Assembly (NCBI GenBank): GCA_964479535.1
Contig: CAYZMM010000032.1
Span: 3,609-67,608 of the forward strand
DNA: 64,000 bases
Reading direction: 5' to 3'
From: S015-6 sp964479535
GTDB lineage: Bacteria; Desulfobacterota; DSWW01
Below are positions 9,140-16,891 of this stretch, one piece after another. The notes under the pieces are model-generated. The model saw nothing but the letters and a program-made list of their open reading frames with translations. It did not search any database and had not been told where the DNA came from. Each line of letters begins with the position of its first letter. Position 1 is the first letter of the stretch. A program made the translations under genes and the position numbers.

Positions 9140-9168
9140 GATACCTTGGCGGTCCTGGAATAGGGGAC
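9140..9168 (+). promoter_or_regulatory. Possible promoter for the flavoprotein/FeS pair
   Basis: TTGATA (9140-9145) and TAGGGG (9163-9168) are spaced by 17 bases, 40 bases before the flavoprotein start in the divergent region. The -35 is good, the -10 poor, so this is a weak call. Confidence 0.25.
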
Positions 9169-9208
9169 AGCCCGAGAAACTGGACCAGGTCGAACAGGAG
9201 CTTGCGAG

Positions 9209-10888
9209 ATGGACGTTCGAACGGCGGACGTGCTGGTCATCGGCTCCGGAGGTGCGGGCGTGACCGCAGCCGTGGAGGCGGAGCGGGCCGGCGCAAAGGT
9301 AATGGTCGCGTCGAAGGAACCGGTCGGCTACGGAGACACGCGAATCGCCCTGGGGGTGATGTCCACTTCGCCCGACAGGGAAGCAGGGGATTCGGAAGAG
9401 GCCTTTCTGGAGGATCTGCTTCGCGGCGGTGAATACCTGAACGATCCCGGGCTCGTACAGGCCCTGGTGCGGGACGCCATGGAAGCGACCCTCACCTTCG
9501 AGGGGTTCGGCCACATCTTCTCCAGGGACGCGGCGGGGGTCCTCAGCCGAATGGCCGTTCCCCCGGGCGGGCATCGGGCCTCGCGCGCGATCAGCAGCCC
9601 TCATCTCGGGGTCTCCATGAGCCACGCCCTCCGGGCGGCCGTCGCGAGGGCCCGCATCGAGGTGCTGGAGGAGACGGTCTGTTCCGAGCTTCTTCTCAGG
9701 GACGGTGAGGTGGTCGGAGCGGCCGCATTCCGAGTGATGGCGGGTGAGCCGGTGGCGCTGCTGGCGAAATCCACCATCCTCGCCGCGGGAGGGGGCGGCA
9801 GCCTCTACTACCCGCACACCGACTGCATGCCGTCCGTCGTGGGGGACAGCTTCGGCCTGGGCTTGCGGGCCGGGGCCGAGCTCGTGGACATGGAGCAGGT
9901 CCAGTTCCTTCCCTTCGGCATCACGCATCCGCCGGCCCTGCTGGGCATCCCCTGCGGCGAGCCCTCCATGGCCGGGCCCTTCGGCAGGCTCGTGAACAGC
10001 CGGGGCGAGGTGGTCCTGGAAAACATCATGCCCATGACCCGGGCCCAGGTGGCCAGGGTCATCGTGGAGGAGATCCGCAGAGGCGGCGCCACCCGGCACG
10101 GAGGGCTCCTGCTCGACCTCGCCCCCAACCTGGAGAGCCCGGACGGCGAACTCTTCGTGACCCTGCTGAAGGAGTTCGCCGGCGCCTTCCTGGACGGCGT
10201 GCGCAAGGCGTACGGCCGGGAGGCCGCCGATTTCAAGGTGCCCTGGGACGTGCTCCCCACGGCCCATTACAACATGGGGGGGATCAAGACCGACACGTCC
10301 TGCCGGAGCCGCTTGGCCGGCCTTTACGCCTGCGGTCAGGCCCAGGGCGGCGTGATGGGGGGGAACCGGCTGGGTTCGATGTCCCTTACCGAGGTCTTCG
10401 TTTTCGGCAAGCGGGCCGGTCGCACCGCGGCGGCGGAGGCGAAAGGCCGGGCACCGGCGGATACGGGGGTGGCCGGAGAGGCGTTGGACCGGCTTCGGTC
10501 CCTGCCGGGCTCGCGAGGGAGCCGCCGGCCCGTCGATGCGAAGCGCAGCCTGCAGAGGCTCATGTGGAACCGGGTCGGGCCCCTTCGGGACGACGAAGCA
10601 CTCCGGCAGGCCCTCGAGGGGATCGAAATGCTCAAGGGGCAGGCGGGAGACCTGTGCATAACGGGCTTCGGCCGGTGCAACCAGGAAATCACGGATGCGA
10701 TCGAGCTTCCCCACATGATCGCCTCGGCGGAGGCGATCGCCCTGTCCGCCCGTGAACGCCGTGAGTCGCGGGGGGCTCACGTGCGATCCGATTTCCCGGA
10801 ACGGGACGAAGAGAGCCCCGTACGGAACGTTCTCGTGGAGATGAAGAACGGTACATGCACGACACGTTTCATGGAGGCCGGCAAATGA
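9209..10888 (+). CDS. FAD flavoprotein of the succinate dehydrogenase/fumarate reductase family
   Basis: 559 residues; ATG 9209 has ACAGGAG eight bases upstream. The N-terminal VLVIGSGGAG (Gly12-Gly17) is the dinucleotide-binding loop for FAD. HYNMGGIKTD (His353) and GGVMGGNRLGSMSLTEVFVFG (about 379-400) match conserved SdhA/FrdA segments around the substrate and flavin sites, although the usual His of HGANRLGG is replaced (VMGGNRLGS). It overlaps the iron-sulfur subunit gene by ATGA. No cytochrome b or membrane anchor follows, so it is probably a soluble oxidoreductase of the thiol:fumarate-reductase/L-aspartate-oxidase-like type, acting on a dicarboxylate or a CoA-derived acid. The substrate is unknown. 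Confidence 0.85.
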   Translation: MDVRTADVLVIGSGGAGVTAAVEAERAGAKVMVASKEPVGYGDTRIALGVMSTSPDREAGDSEEAFLEDLLRGGEYLNDPGLVQALVRDAMEATLTFEGFGHIFSRDAAGVLSRMAVPPGGHRASRAISSPHLGVSMSHALRAAVARARIEVLEETVCSELLLRDGEVVGAAAFRVMAGEPVALLAKSTILAAGGGGSLYYPHTDCMPSVVGDSFGLGLRAGAELVDMEQVQFLPFGITHPPALLGIPCGEPSMAGPFGRLVNSRGEVVLENIMPMTRAQVARVIVEEIRRGGATRHGGLLLDLAPNLESPDGELFVTLLKEFAGAFLDGVRKAYGREAADFKVPWDVLPTAHYNMGGIKTDTSCRSRLAGLYACGQAQGGVMGGNRLGSMSLTEVFVFGKRAGRTAAAEAKGRAPADTGVAGEALDRLRSLPGSRGSRRPVDAKRSLQRLMWNRVGPLRDDEALRQALEGIEMLKGQAGDLCITGFGRCNQEITDAIELPHMIASAEAIALSARERRESRGAHVRSDFPERDEESPVRNVLVEMKNGTCTTRFMEAGK

Positions 10889-11538
10889 GCATCCGCGTCT
10901 CGATCAAGCGATACGACCCGGACAGGGACGGCGAGCCGGCGTGGGTCGATTACGAGATTCCGGCCCACGAAAGAACCACGGTGCTGGAAGCGCTGATGCA
11001 GATCTATGAGGAAACGGATCCGACGCTCGCCTTCCGGTTCGGCTGCCGCTTCGACAAGTGCGGACTCTGCGCAGTGGAGGTGAACGGCAGGCCCAGGATG
11101 GCATGCTACACGGACATCAAGGACGGAATGAAGATCGGGCCCCTTTCGGGCATGCCCGTCGTGCGGGACCTGGTCGTGGACCGGGCTGCCTTCTTTCAGG
11201 CCCTTCGTGATCTGCAGCTCCACATCCCGGACCAGGGACATCGTCCCGAGCCCCAGGTCCTGCAGCAGAGTGAGGAGGCGAAGAAGCTGCTCTCCTGTGT
11301 GGAGTGCCTCGGCTGCAACGCGACCTGTCCGGGCTACGACTTCGAGAGGAATCCCCTTGCCGGTCCCTACGTCTTCGTCAAGCTCGCGCAGCTCCATTTC
11401 GACCCGCGGAACCAGATCGACCGGAGGAAGCAGGCGCAGGATCTCGGACTGAGCAGCTGCGGGGGATGCAGCGATTGTTATTGCATCCACGGGATCGACA
11501 TCCGGAAGCACGCCGTCGATGTCCTGCTCGGAAGCTGA
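10885..11538 (+). CDS. Iron-sulfur subunit of the SdhB/FrdB (TfrB) type
   Basis: 217 residues from ATG 10885, overlapping the flavoprotein stop by four bases with GGAGG upstream. A [2Fe-2S] ferredoxin domain carries Cys54-x4-Cys59-x2-Cys62-x11-Cys74. CVECLGCNATCPG (about residues 138-150) and LSSCGGCSDCYCIHGIDI further on give the Cys sets for 4Fe-4S/3Fe-4S centres. This is the usual order of a complex II iron-sulfur subunit. It transfers electrons between FAD in the partner protein and an external carrier. At 217 residues it is slightly short but complete. The two-gene layout without membrane subunits points to a cytoplasmic enzyme. Confidence 0.85.
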   Translation: MSIRVSIKRYDPDRDGEPAWVDYEIPAHERTTVLEALMQIYEETDPTLAFRFGCRFDKCGLCAVEVNGRPRMACYTDIKDGMKIGPLSGMPVVRDLVVDRAAFFQALRDLQLHIPDQGHRPEPQVLQQSEEAKKLLSCVECLGCNATCPGYDFERNPLAGPYVFVKLAQLHFDPRNQIDRRKQAQDLGLSSCGGCSDCYCIHGIDIRKHAVDVLLGS

Positions 11539-11567
11539 GGACCGCACCGATCCGTGCCCGGGCTTTC

Positions 11568-11596
11568 TTGACACACTGTGCCTGCGCACCTAACCT
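11568..11596 (+). promoter_or_regulatory. Possible distal promoter upstream of the KAS III-like gene
   Basis: TTGACA (11568-11573) with TAACCT (11591-11596) at a 17-base spacing. The -35 is perfect, the -10 weak. A better-balanced promoter lies 90 bases downstream. Confidence 0.3.
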
Positions 11597-11656
11597 GATC
11601 AGGCTCGAAGCTGTATCTCGGGCCTGCCGCGTGGGAGAGGCGGGTGCAGGTTCTTC

Positions 11657-11685
11657 TTGACCGGGGTATGTGAAAGCGGTATCCT
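11657..11685 (+). promoter_or_regulatory. Promoter of the KAS III / phosphatase-fold / RND gene set
   Basis: TTGACC (11657-11662) and TATCCT (11680-11685) with 17 bases between. A TTG here could be mistaken for an upstream start of the next frame; its role as a -35 element argues for the start at 11783. The predicted leader is about 90 bases. Confidence 0.45.
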
Positions 11686-11782
11686 GGTCTTGTATCTCAA
11701 AAAACGTTATTTTGCCGCTCATTCAGAATTCGGTTTCCTCTTCCCTCTGAAGCCCGGGAACGACATCCCAGAGAGGTTTGCC

Positions 11783-12856
11783 TTGAACGGGAACAACGGC
11801 CGGAGTGTCGCTTCAAGAATCACAGGTGTCGGCGCTTATGTGCCGGAGCGGGAAGTGACGAATGCGGACGCCCTCGAGCTGCTGAGGTCCGCCAGCGCCG
11901 CCTATCTCGATGAGAGCGACACGGAAAAGCTGCTCCAGAAAGGGAAGTGCCTGTTGGCCAAGTCGGGCAATGCGACGCGCTACTGGTGCGAGCCGGACCA
12001 GTACTGCACGGATATCGCACGGATCGCGTCCGAGAGGGCTCTGGAGGACGCGGGCGTTCAGGCCGAGGAGCTCGATCTGATCATCTTCGCTGGGATGTCC
12101 AAGGCCCTGGTGGAGCCGGCCACGGCACACATCCTGCGGCACGAAATCGGGGCCACCCGCTCGAACGTGATCGACACCCAGGATGCGTGTACGAGCTTCA
12201 TGAAATCGATCGAGCTGGCCGACAGCCTGATCAAGAGCGGCAATTACGGGACCGTCCTGATCGCCACCGGTGAGAGGACCTACGACTGGGCCGATTTCAC
12301 CTGCCGGACGTTGGAGGAATTCACGCTGAAATCCGCATCGCTGACGATCGGAGACGCAGCGGGTGCGGTGGTCCTTCAGAAGACTGACGACCACATGTAT
12401 GTGGACAACCCGAAGCACATGCGCTTCTTCTACCGCATCGTGGACGGCACCTACGAGACGTGCCACATCGGGCTGAATTACAGGTTCGGTGAGCGGTACC
12501 GGTTGTCCTCCAACTCGTCGCTCCTGGTTCGAACGGGCCTGCAGGTGGTCATGGATCTGCTTGTCGAAAGGCTCGCAGAGGATGAGTGGAAGGATCTCCG
12601 CTACGACAACCTCTTCATTCATGACATCGGCAAGATCATCGATGACCTTGTCCTGCCCTTCCTCCGGGAGGCGAAGATCTGCGTGCCGGACACGTACCGT
12701 TCCTTCTTTCCGGAGTACGGCAACGTCGCCTGTGCGAGCTTCCCGCTCGGCCTGTGGCTCGCCCGGCAGGAAGGCCGTATCGAGCCGGGCAACCTCGGGG
12801 TCTTCATCTGCCCGGCCGCCGGGGTTCAAGGCGGCATGATGGTCTTCTCCTATTAG
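11783..12856 (+). CDS. 3-oxoacyl-ACP synthase III (KAS III/FabH)-like condensing enzyme
   Basis: 357 residues if it starts at TTG 11783, which has GAGAGG six bases upstream; no ATG or GTG lies in frame before the conserved SRITGVGAYVPERE. The complete thiolase-fold triad is visible: Cys136 (DTQDACTSFMKSIELA), His280 (DNLFIHDIGKI) and Asn314 (YGNVACASFPLG). The family condenses an acyl thioester with malonyl-ACP or with another acyl-CoA (OleA type). The sequence between is unlike housekeeping FabH and the neighbours are not fatty-acid-synthesis genes. An alkaline-phosphatase-fold gene and an RND exporter follow on the same strand, so it probably helps make an exported lipid-like product. That is inference. 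Confidence 0.8.
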   Translation: MNGNNGRSVASRITGVGAYVPEREVTNADALELLRSASAAYLDESDTEKLLQKGKCLLAKSGNATRYWCEPDQYCTDIARIASERALEDAGVQAEELDLIIFAGMSKALVEPATAHILRHEIGATRSNVIDTQDACTSFMKSIELADSLIKSGNYGTVLIATGERTYDWADFTCRTLEEFTLKSASLTIGDAAGAVVLQKTDDHMYVDNPKHMRFFYRIVDGTYETCHIGLNYRFGERYRLSSNSSLLVRTGLQVVMDLLVERLAEDEWKDLRYDNLFIHDIGKIIDDLVLPFLREAKICVPDTYRSFFPEYGNVACASFPLGLWLARQEGRIEPGNLGVFICPAAGVQGGMMVFSY

Positions 12857-12895
12857 CGCCCTGCGTGAAGAAGGCTCCATAGGCTGGTTTGCCCT

Positions 12896-14452
12896 ATGAC
12901 GCAAAAGCCGAACATCCTTGTCATCGTGGTCGACTGCCTTCGGTCGGACAGGCTCTTCTCTGCGCACCGTACCTGCAGGACACCGAACATCGACCGACTC
13001 GTGGATCGAGGTACGTCGGTCCCGAACGTGTTCGTCGAAAACAGCATCACCGCACCCTCCTTCGCGTCTCTGTTCACCGGCCGCTACGCCGGCAATCACG
13101 GCGTCATCGGCATGGTGGGCGTCAAGCTCGATTCCCGGGCGGTCACCATGGCGGAGCTTTTCTCTGCAAACGGTTACAACACCTATGCAGAGATGACCGG
13201 ACCTCTCACCCCGATCCTCGGCATCGACCGGGGCTTCTCCCAGTACGACTTTCGCAGGCAGCAGGCCTACTGCTTTACCGAATGGGGAAGAGACCTGGTC
13301 CGCCGGCTTCGACAGGGGGCGTTCGAGGCGCCCTACTTCCTGGTCGTCCACTTCTGGGAGGTTCATGTTCCCCGGCAGGTGCAGCCGGAGTTCGATTCCC
13401 CGGAGTTCGGCGAAACCCCGTACGACCGGAGTGTATCCGGCCTCGACGCGTACATCGGAGAGCTGATCGGTGCGGCGGGGGAAGACACGGCGGTGATTCT
13501 GACGGCGGACCACGGGGAATGCGTCCACGAGCGCCCTGCCCGGCACACCCTGCTGCCCTACTTCCTCGAGAAGTTGAATCTCCCCTCCCTGGAGGAGGAG
13601 GAGCACGCCTCGATCGACAGCACGGTCGACCTGATGGCGGGCAAGCCGCGGCTCCACCGGTTCGCAGAGGAACTGTCCCGCATCGCCGGCGCGGAGGATG
13701 GCAGGATCGGCCTGAAACAGCGCATCCTGATGATGTTGAGTCTGCTCGCGATCGGCCTGACCCGTTACAGGATCCAGCTCGGCAGGAACGTACGCGGGAG
13801 ATCAGGAGGGCTGGCGAACCTGAGGCAGAAAGTGAACGACGTAAGGCTGTTCCTGGCCGTGATGATGGGCAACCCGGAGGCGGCCCAGCTTCAGCTCGTG
13901 AGGAACTCCCTGAACGAGCACAGTCTTCAGCACGGCTACCACATCTATGACTACCTTCAGCGGGTGCCCGCGATCTTCGTCAAGGAGGGGCTCTTTCCCC
14001 GGGGGGGCCGGCTGGAAAGCGAGGTCCGCCACATCGATTTCCTTCCCACCCTTCTTCGGGCCTTCGGTATCGAGAACCCTTCCAGCGGTTTGGATGGATC
14101 GAGCTACTACGAGATGATGCGCGAAGGCGCGGGGGAGAACCGCCCGATCTACCTCGAGGCCCGCGGCGGCGCCCAGGCGGAGAAGATCTTTCTGATCCGG
14201 GGCGTGCGGCGAACGGGCCGGAAGCTCGCGTACGCGCCCCTTGACCCTGCCGCACCGGTAGAGTATTACAGGCTGAGCGATGACCCGATGGAGCAGCGAC
14301 CCCTGCCGGAAGGAGGGCACGAAGAGATGGCGGAACTGCGCGAAGAAGCGGAAAGAATCGGCGCCTCCTTCGGCCAGGCTTCCGGAGAGACCCTTTCCGC
14401 CATGGAAAACGCGGAGATCGTGAAGCAGCTGCAACGCCTGGGCTACATGTAG
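12896..14452 (+). CDS. Alkaline-phosphatase-superfamily (sulfatase-like) hydrolase or transferase
   Basis: 518 residues from ATG 12896. The N-terminal NILVIVVDCLRSDRL supplies the first metal Asp (Asp13). The nucleophile region is ITAPSFASLFTGRYAGNHG, with Thr52 where true sulfatases have the Cys/Ser of CxPSR; the Arg of that signature is also absent, so formylglycine maturation is not expected. ILTADHGECVHE (about residue 203) gives the second metal pair. Thr nucleophiles are typical of phosphoethanolamine and glycerophosphate transferases and of phosphodiesterases. No signal peptide or membrane segments are seen, so a cytoplasmic hydrolase is more likely than a membrane transferase. It lies between the KAS III and RND genes. 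Confidence 0.75.
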   Translation: MTQKPNILVIVVDCLRSDRLFSAHRTCRTPNIDRLVDRGTSVPNVFVENSITAPSFASLFTGRYAGNHGVIGMVGVKLDSRAVTMAELFSANGYNTYAEMTGPLTPILGIDRGFSQYDFRRQQAYCFTEWGRDLVRRLRQGAFEAPYFLVVHFWEVHVPRQVQPEFDSPEFGETPYDRSVSGLDAYIGELIGAAGEDTAVILTADHGECVHERPARHTLLPYFLEKLNLPSLEEEEHASIDSTVDLMAGKPRLHRFAEELSRIAGAEDGRIGLKQRILMMLSLLAIGLTRYRIQLGRNVRGRSGGLANLRQKVNDVRLFLAVMMGNPEAAQLQLVRNSLNEHSLQHGYHIYDYLQRVPAIFVKEGLFPRGGRLESEVRHIDFLPTLLRAFGIENPSSGLDGSSYYEMMREGAGENRPIYLEARGGAQAEKIFLIRGVRRTGRKLAYAPLDPAAPVEYYRLSDDPMEQRPLPEGGHEEMAELREEAERIGASFGQASGETLSAMENAEIVKQLQRLGYM

Positions 14453-14509
14453 CCCGGACCCCCGTTCCGTGGGCGGAGCCCTTCGAATGCCGACCGTGCG
14501 GTACCCTTG

Positions 14510-16867
14510 ATGAGCCACCCCGACGACCTGCCGAGAATAACGATCGCCTTCACCCGATACCCCCGAACGGTGATCGCCCTCATTCTGTTGATAAGCCTGT
14601 TGTTCGCCTTCTTCGCAAAGGATGTGGAGCGCGATCATTCCGCCGAGGGACTGCTTCCCGCCGGCGACCCTCTCCACGGCTATTATGACGAGTTCAAGAA
14701 ACACTTCGACATCAAAGCGCAGATCGCCATCGCCCTTTTTCACGAGGAGGGTCTGTACACGCCCGCCATGATCGCTCAGGTGGCTCGGATCTCGAAACGG
14801 CTGAAGGCGAGCGAGTTCGTGGAAGAGGTGAAATCGCTGACCACGGTGGAGGACATCACCGCCTCGGGAGGACAGATCTTCGTCGGTCCTCTGGTGGCAA
14901 CGATTCCCCAGACGGAGGCCGATCTGGAGTCTCTCCGTGAGGCCGTGCATCACAATCCGCTGATCCGCTCCAACCTCGTCTCCCCGGATGAAAAGGCCAC
15001 GCTCATTCTGGCCCGACCCAACTTCGAGCCGTGGGAGACCCGGGAGTGTGTGGCGGCCTACGATTCGCTGAAGAGAATGCTGGCCGGGGACCCCGGGCCC
15101 GCCCTTGCCTACGTAGCCGGCTATCCCATCATCACCGGTCTGGCCGACAAGTACATGGACCGGGACAACCGGGTCATGATGCCCATCGTCTCGGTGGTGG
15201 TCATTCTGTTGTTGTGGCTGGCCTTCCGGAGCTTGCGCGGTGTGTGGATTCCTCTGGCGGTGGTCGTGGCGGCGATCGTGTGGACCCTGGGGGCCATGCA
15301 CCTGGCCGGGCTGAAGGTGACCATCATCTCCACGAGCATTCCGATCATTCTGATGGCCATGGGCATTGCGGACGGCATCCATGTGATCAGCGAGTACTAC
15401 CACCAGATCGGTCTGGGGCAGGACAACCGGTCGGCGGTTCTCCGCACCATGAAGGAGATGAACCCACCGGTGGTCATGACCTCCGTCACGACCGCCGTGG
15501 GTTTCCTCGCCCTCTGCACCGCGGACATCGTCCCCATCCGCGAATTCGGCGCCGCCGTCGCCTTCGGGGTGATGGCGGCCATGGTCTTCTCCCTCTCCTT
15601 CATCCCGGCTTGTCTGATCCTTCTCGGAACACCGAAGCGGCTCTTCCCGGTACCGGTGTCCGGCAGGGGAGGGATACAGGGCTTCTGCCGTGCCATCGGA
15701 CGCGTCAGCCTTCGATATGCAAAGCCTCTCATTGCCTTCTTCGTCCTGGGGGTGGTCGTCACAGGGGGTATCTCCACGCAGCTTCGTGCACGACAGAATC
15801 CGGTGCACTATTTCCACAGCGGGTCGGAGGTCCGCACCGCCAGCGAATTCATCAACGAGCACTTCCCGGGGACCGGAGCGATTCACATCCAGGTGGACAG
15901 CGGTGAGGACGGAGGGCTCAAGGACCCGGACCTGCCGTGGCGGATCGGCCGGCTCCAGGACCGCCTGGAGTCCGTCGAGGAGGTCGGAAACACGCGTTCC
16001 ATGGCCGACTTCCTGGCGAGGATGCATTGGCTGCTTCACGACGAGGATTCCTCTTTCGATCGGGTGCCAGGACCGGCGGACGGACTCGACCCGGAGAAGG
16101 GAAGGGCCCTGATCGGTCAATACCTCCTCCTCTACGAGATGTCGGGGGGAACGGAACTGGCCGGCACCGTGGACCATGCGTACCGGCGTGCCAACATCGA
16201 AGTCAACGTGAAATCGAACAGCTCGGAGGTCTTCAGGCGCGTGATGAAGACCTTTGAAGAGGCTGCCGGAGAACTCTTCGCCCATGAGACCGGCATCGGC
16301 AGCCTGGGCAACGGCGTCATCAACCTGAAGCTGATCCGGTATCTGGTGCTCGGCCAGATCTACAGCCTGGCGGTGAGTTACGCCGTGGTGCTGCTCATAC
16401 TGGTCGTCATGTTCCGGTCATTCGTGTACGCCCTGATCGGCGTCATCCCGCTGATCATCACGATCACCTTCAGCTTCGCCCTCATGGTCCTCTGCGGCAT
16501 CCCGCTGAACATGGGCACCGCCCTGGTGGCGAGCGTCTGTATCGGCATCGGCGTGGACTACTCGATCCATTTCATCAACCGCTACCGGATCGAGGCGGCC
16601 CGGACGAGCGACCTTGCCTCCACCGTCCGGGTGACCATGGAGACCTCCGGCAGGGCGATCCTCCTGAATGCGGTGGCCGTGGCGGGGGGCTTCTCGGTGC
16701 TGCTCCTTTCCAGCTTCATGCCGGTCGTCTATCTGGGGCTCCTGATTCCCCTGATCATGGCGACGAACGCTCTGGCGGCCCTGCTCATCATCCCCGCGTT
16801 CCTGAACGTGCGCGCAGGGTCGAAGAGGGAGCAGAACCGGGAACAGCGCACCGTCCGGGCCGCGTAG
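14510..16867 (+). CDS. RND superfamily (MMPL-type) exporter
   Basis: 785 residues from ATG 14510 (the TTG just before it is a poorer start). The layout is two repeats of one N-terminal transmembrane helix, a large periplasmic loop and a cluster of five helices: segments near IALILLISLLFAFFA, then VVVILLLWLAFRSLRGVWI onward, and again from LAVSYAVVLLILVVMFRSF. GMAAMVFSLSF-like and GIGVDYSIHFINRY segments match the MMPL/HpnN group that moves lipids and hydrophobic compounds. It ends 25 bases before the convergent glycosidase gene. It is likely to export the product of the preceding condensing enzyme and phosphatase-fold protein, judged from gene order only. Confidence 0.85.
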   Translation: MSHPDDLPRITIAFTRYPRTVIALILLISLLFAFFAKDVERDHSAEGLLPAGDPLHGYYDEFKKHFDIKAQIAIALFHEEGLYTPAMIAQVARISKRLKASEFVEEVKSLTTVEDITASGGQIFVGPLVATIPQTEADLESLREAVHHNPLIRSNLVSPDEKATLILARPNFEPWETRECVAAYDSLKRMLAGDPGPALAYVAGYPIITGLADKYMDRDNRVMMPIVSVVVILLLWLAFRSLRGVWIPLAVVVAAIVWTLGAMHLAGLKVTIISTSIPIILMAMGIADGIHVISEYYHQIGLGQDNRSAVLRTMKEMNPPVVMTSVTTAVGFLALCTADIVPIREFGAAVAFGVMAAMVFSLSFIPACLILLGTPKRLFPVPVSGRGGIQGFCRAIGRVSLRYAKPLIAFFVLGVVVTGGISTQLRARQNPVHYFHSGSEVRTASEFINEHFPGTGAIHIQVDSGEDGGLKDPDLPWRIGRLQDRLESVEEVGNTRSMADFLARMHWLLHDEDSSFDRVPGPADGLDPEKGRALIGQYLLLYEMSGGTELAGTVDHAYRRANIEVNVKSNSSEVFRRVMKTFEEAAGELFAHETGIGSLGNGVINLKLIRYLVLGQIYSLAVSYAVVLLILVVMFRSFVYALIGVIPLIITITFSFALMVLCGIPLNMGTALVASVCIGIGVDYSIHFINRYRIEAARTSDLASTVRVTMETSGRAILLNAVAVAGGFSVLLLSSFMPVVYLGLLIPLIMATNALAALLIIPAFLNVRAGSKREQNREQRTVRAA

Positions 16868-16891
16868 GCACCGTGCTCTCGAGAGCGGGGC

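Noticed and set aside
8645..10780. Minus-strand open frame of 711 codons across the flavoprotein gene
   Set aside because: Shadow of the SdhA-like gene; no conserved motif and it overlaps the divergent promoter region.
11657..11659. TTG as start of the KAS III-like protein
   Set aside because: It coincides with a -35 box (TTGACC) and would add a nonconserved stretch; TTG 11783 has its own ribosome-binding site.
12896..14452. Formylglycine-dependent sulfatase
   Set aside because: The CxPxR/SxPxR signature is absent; Thr52 occupies the nucleophile position and the Arg is missing.
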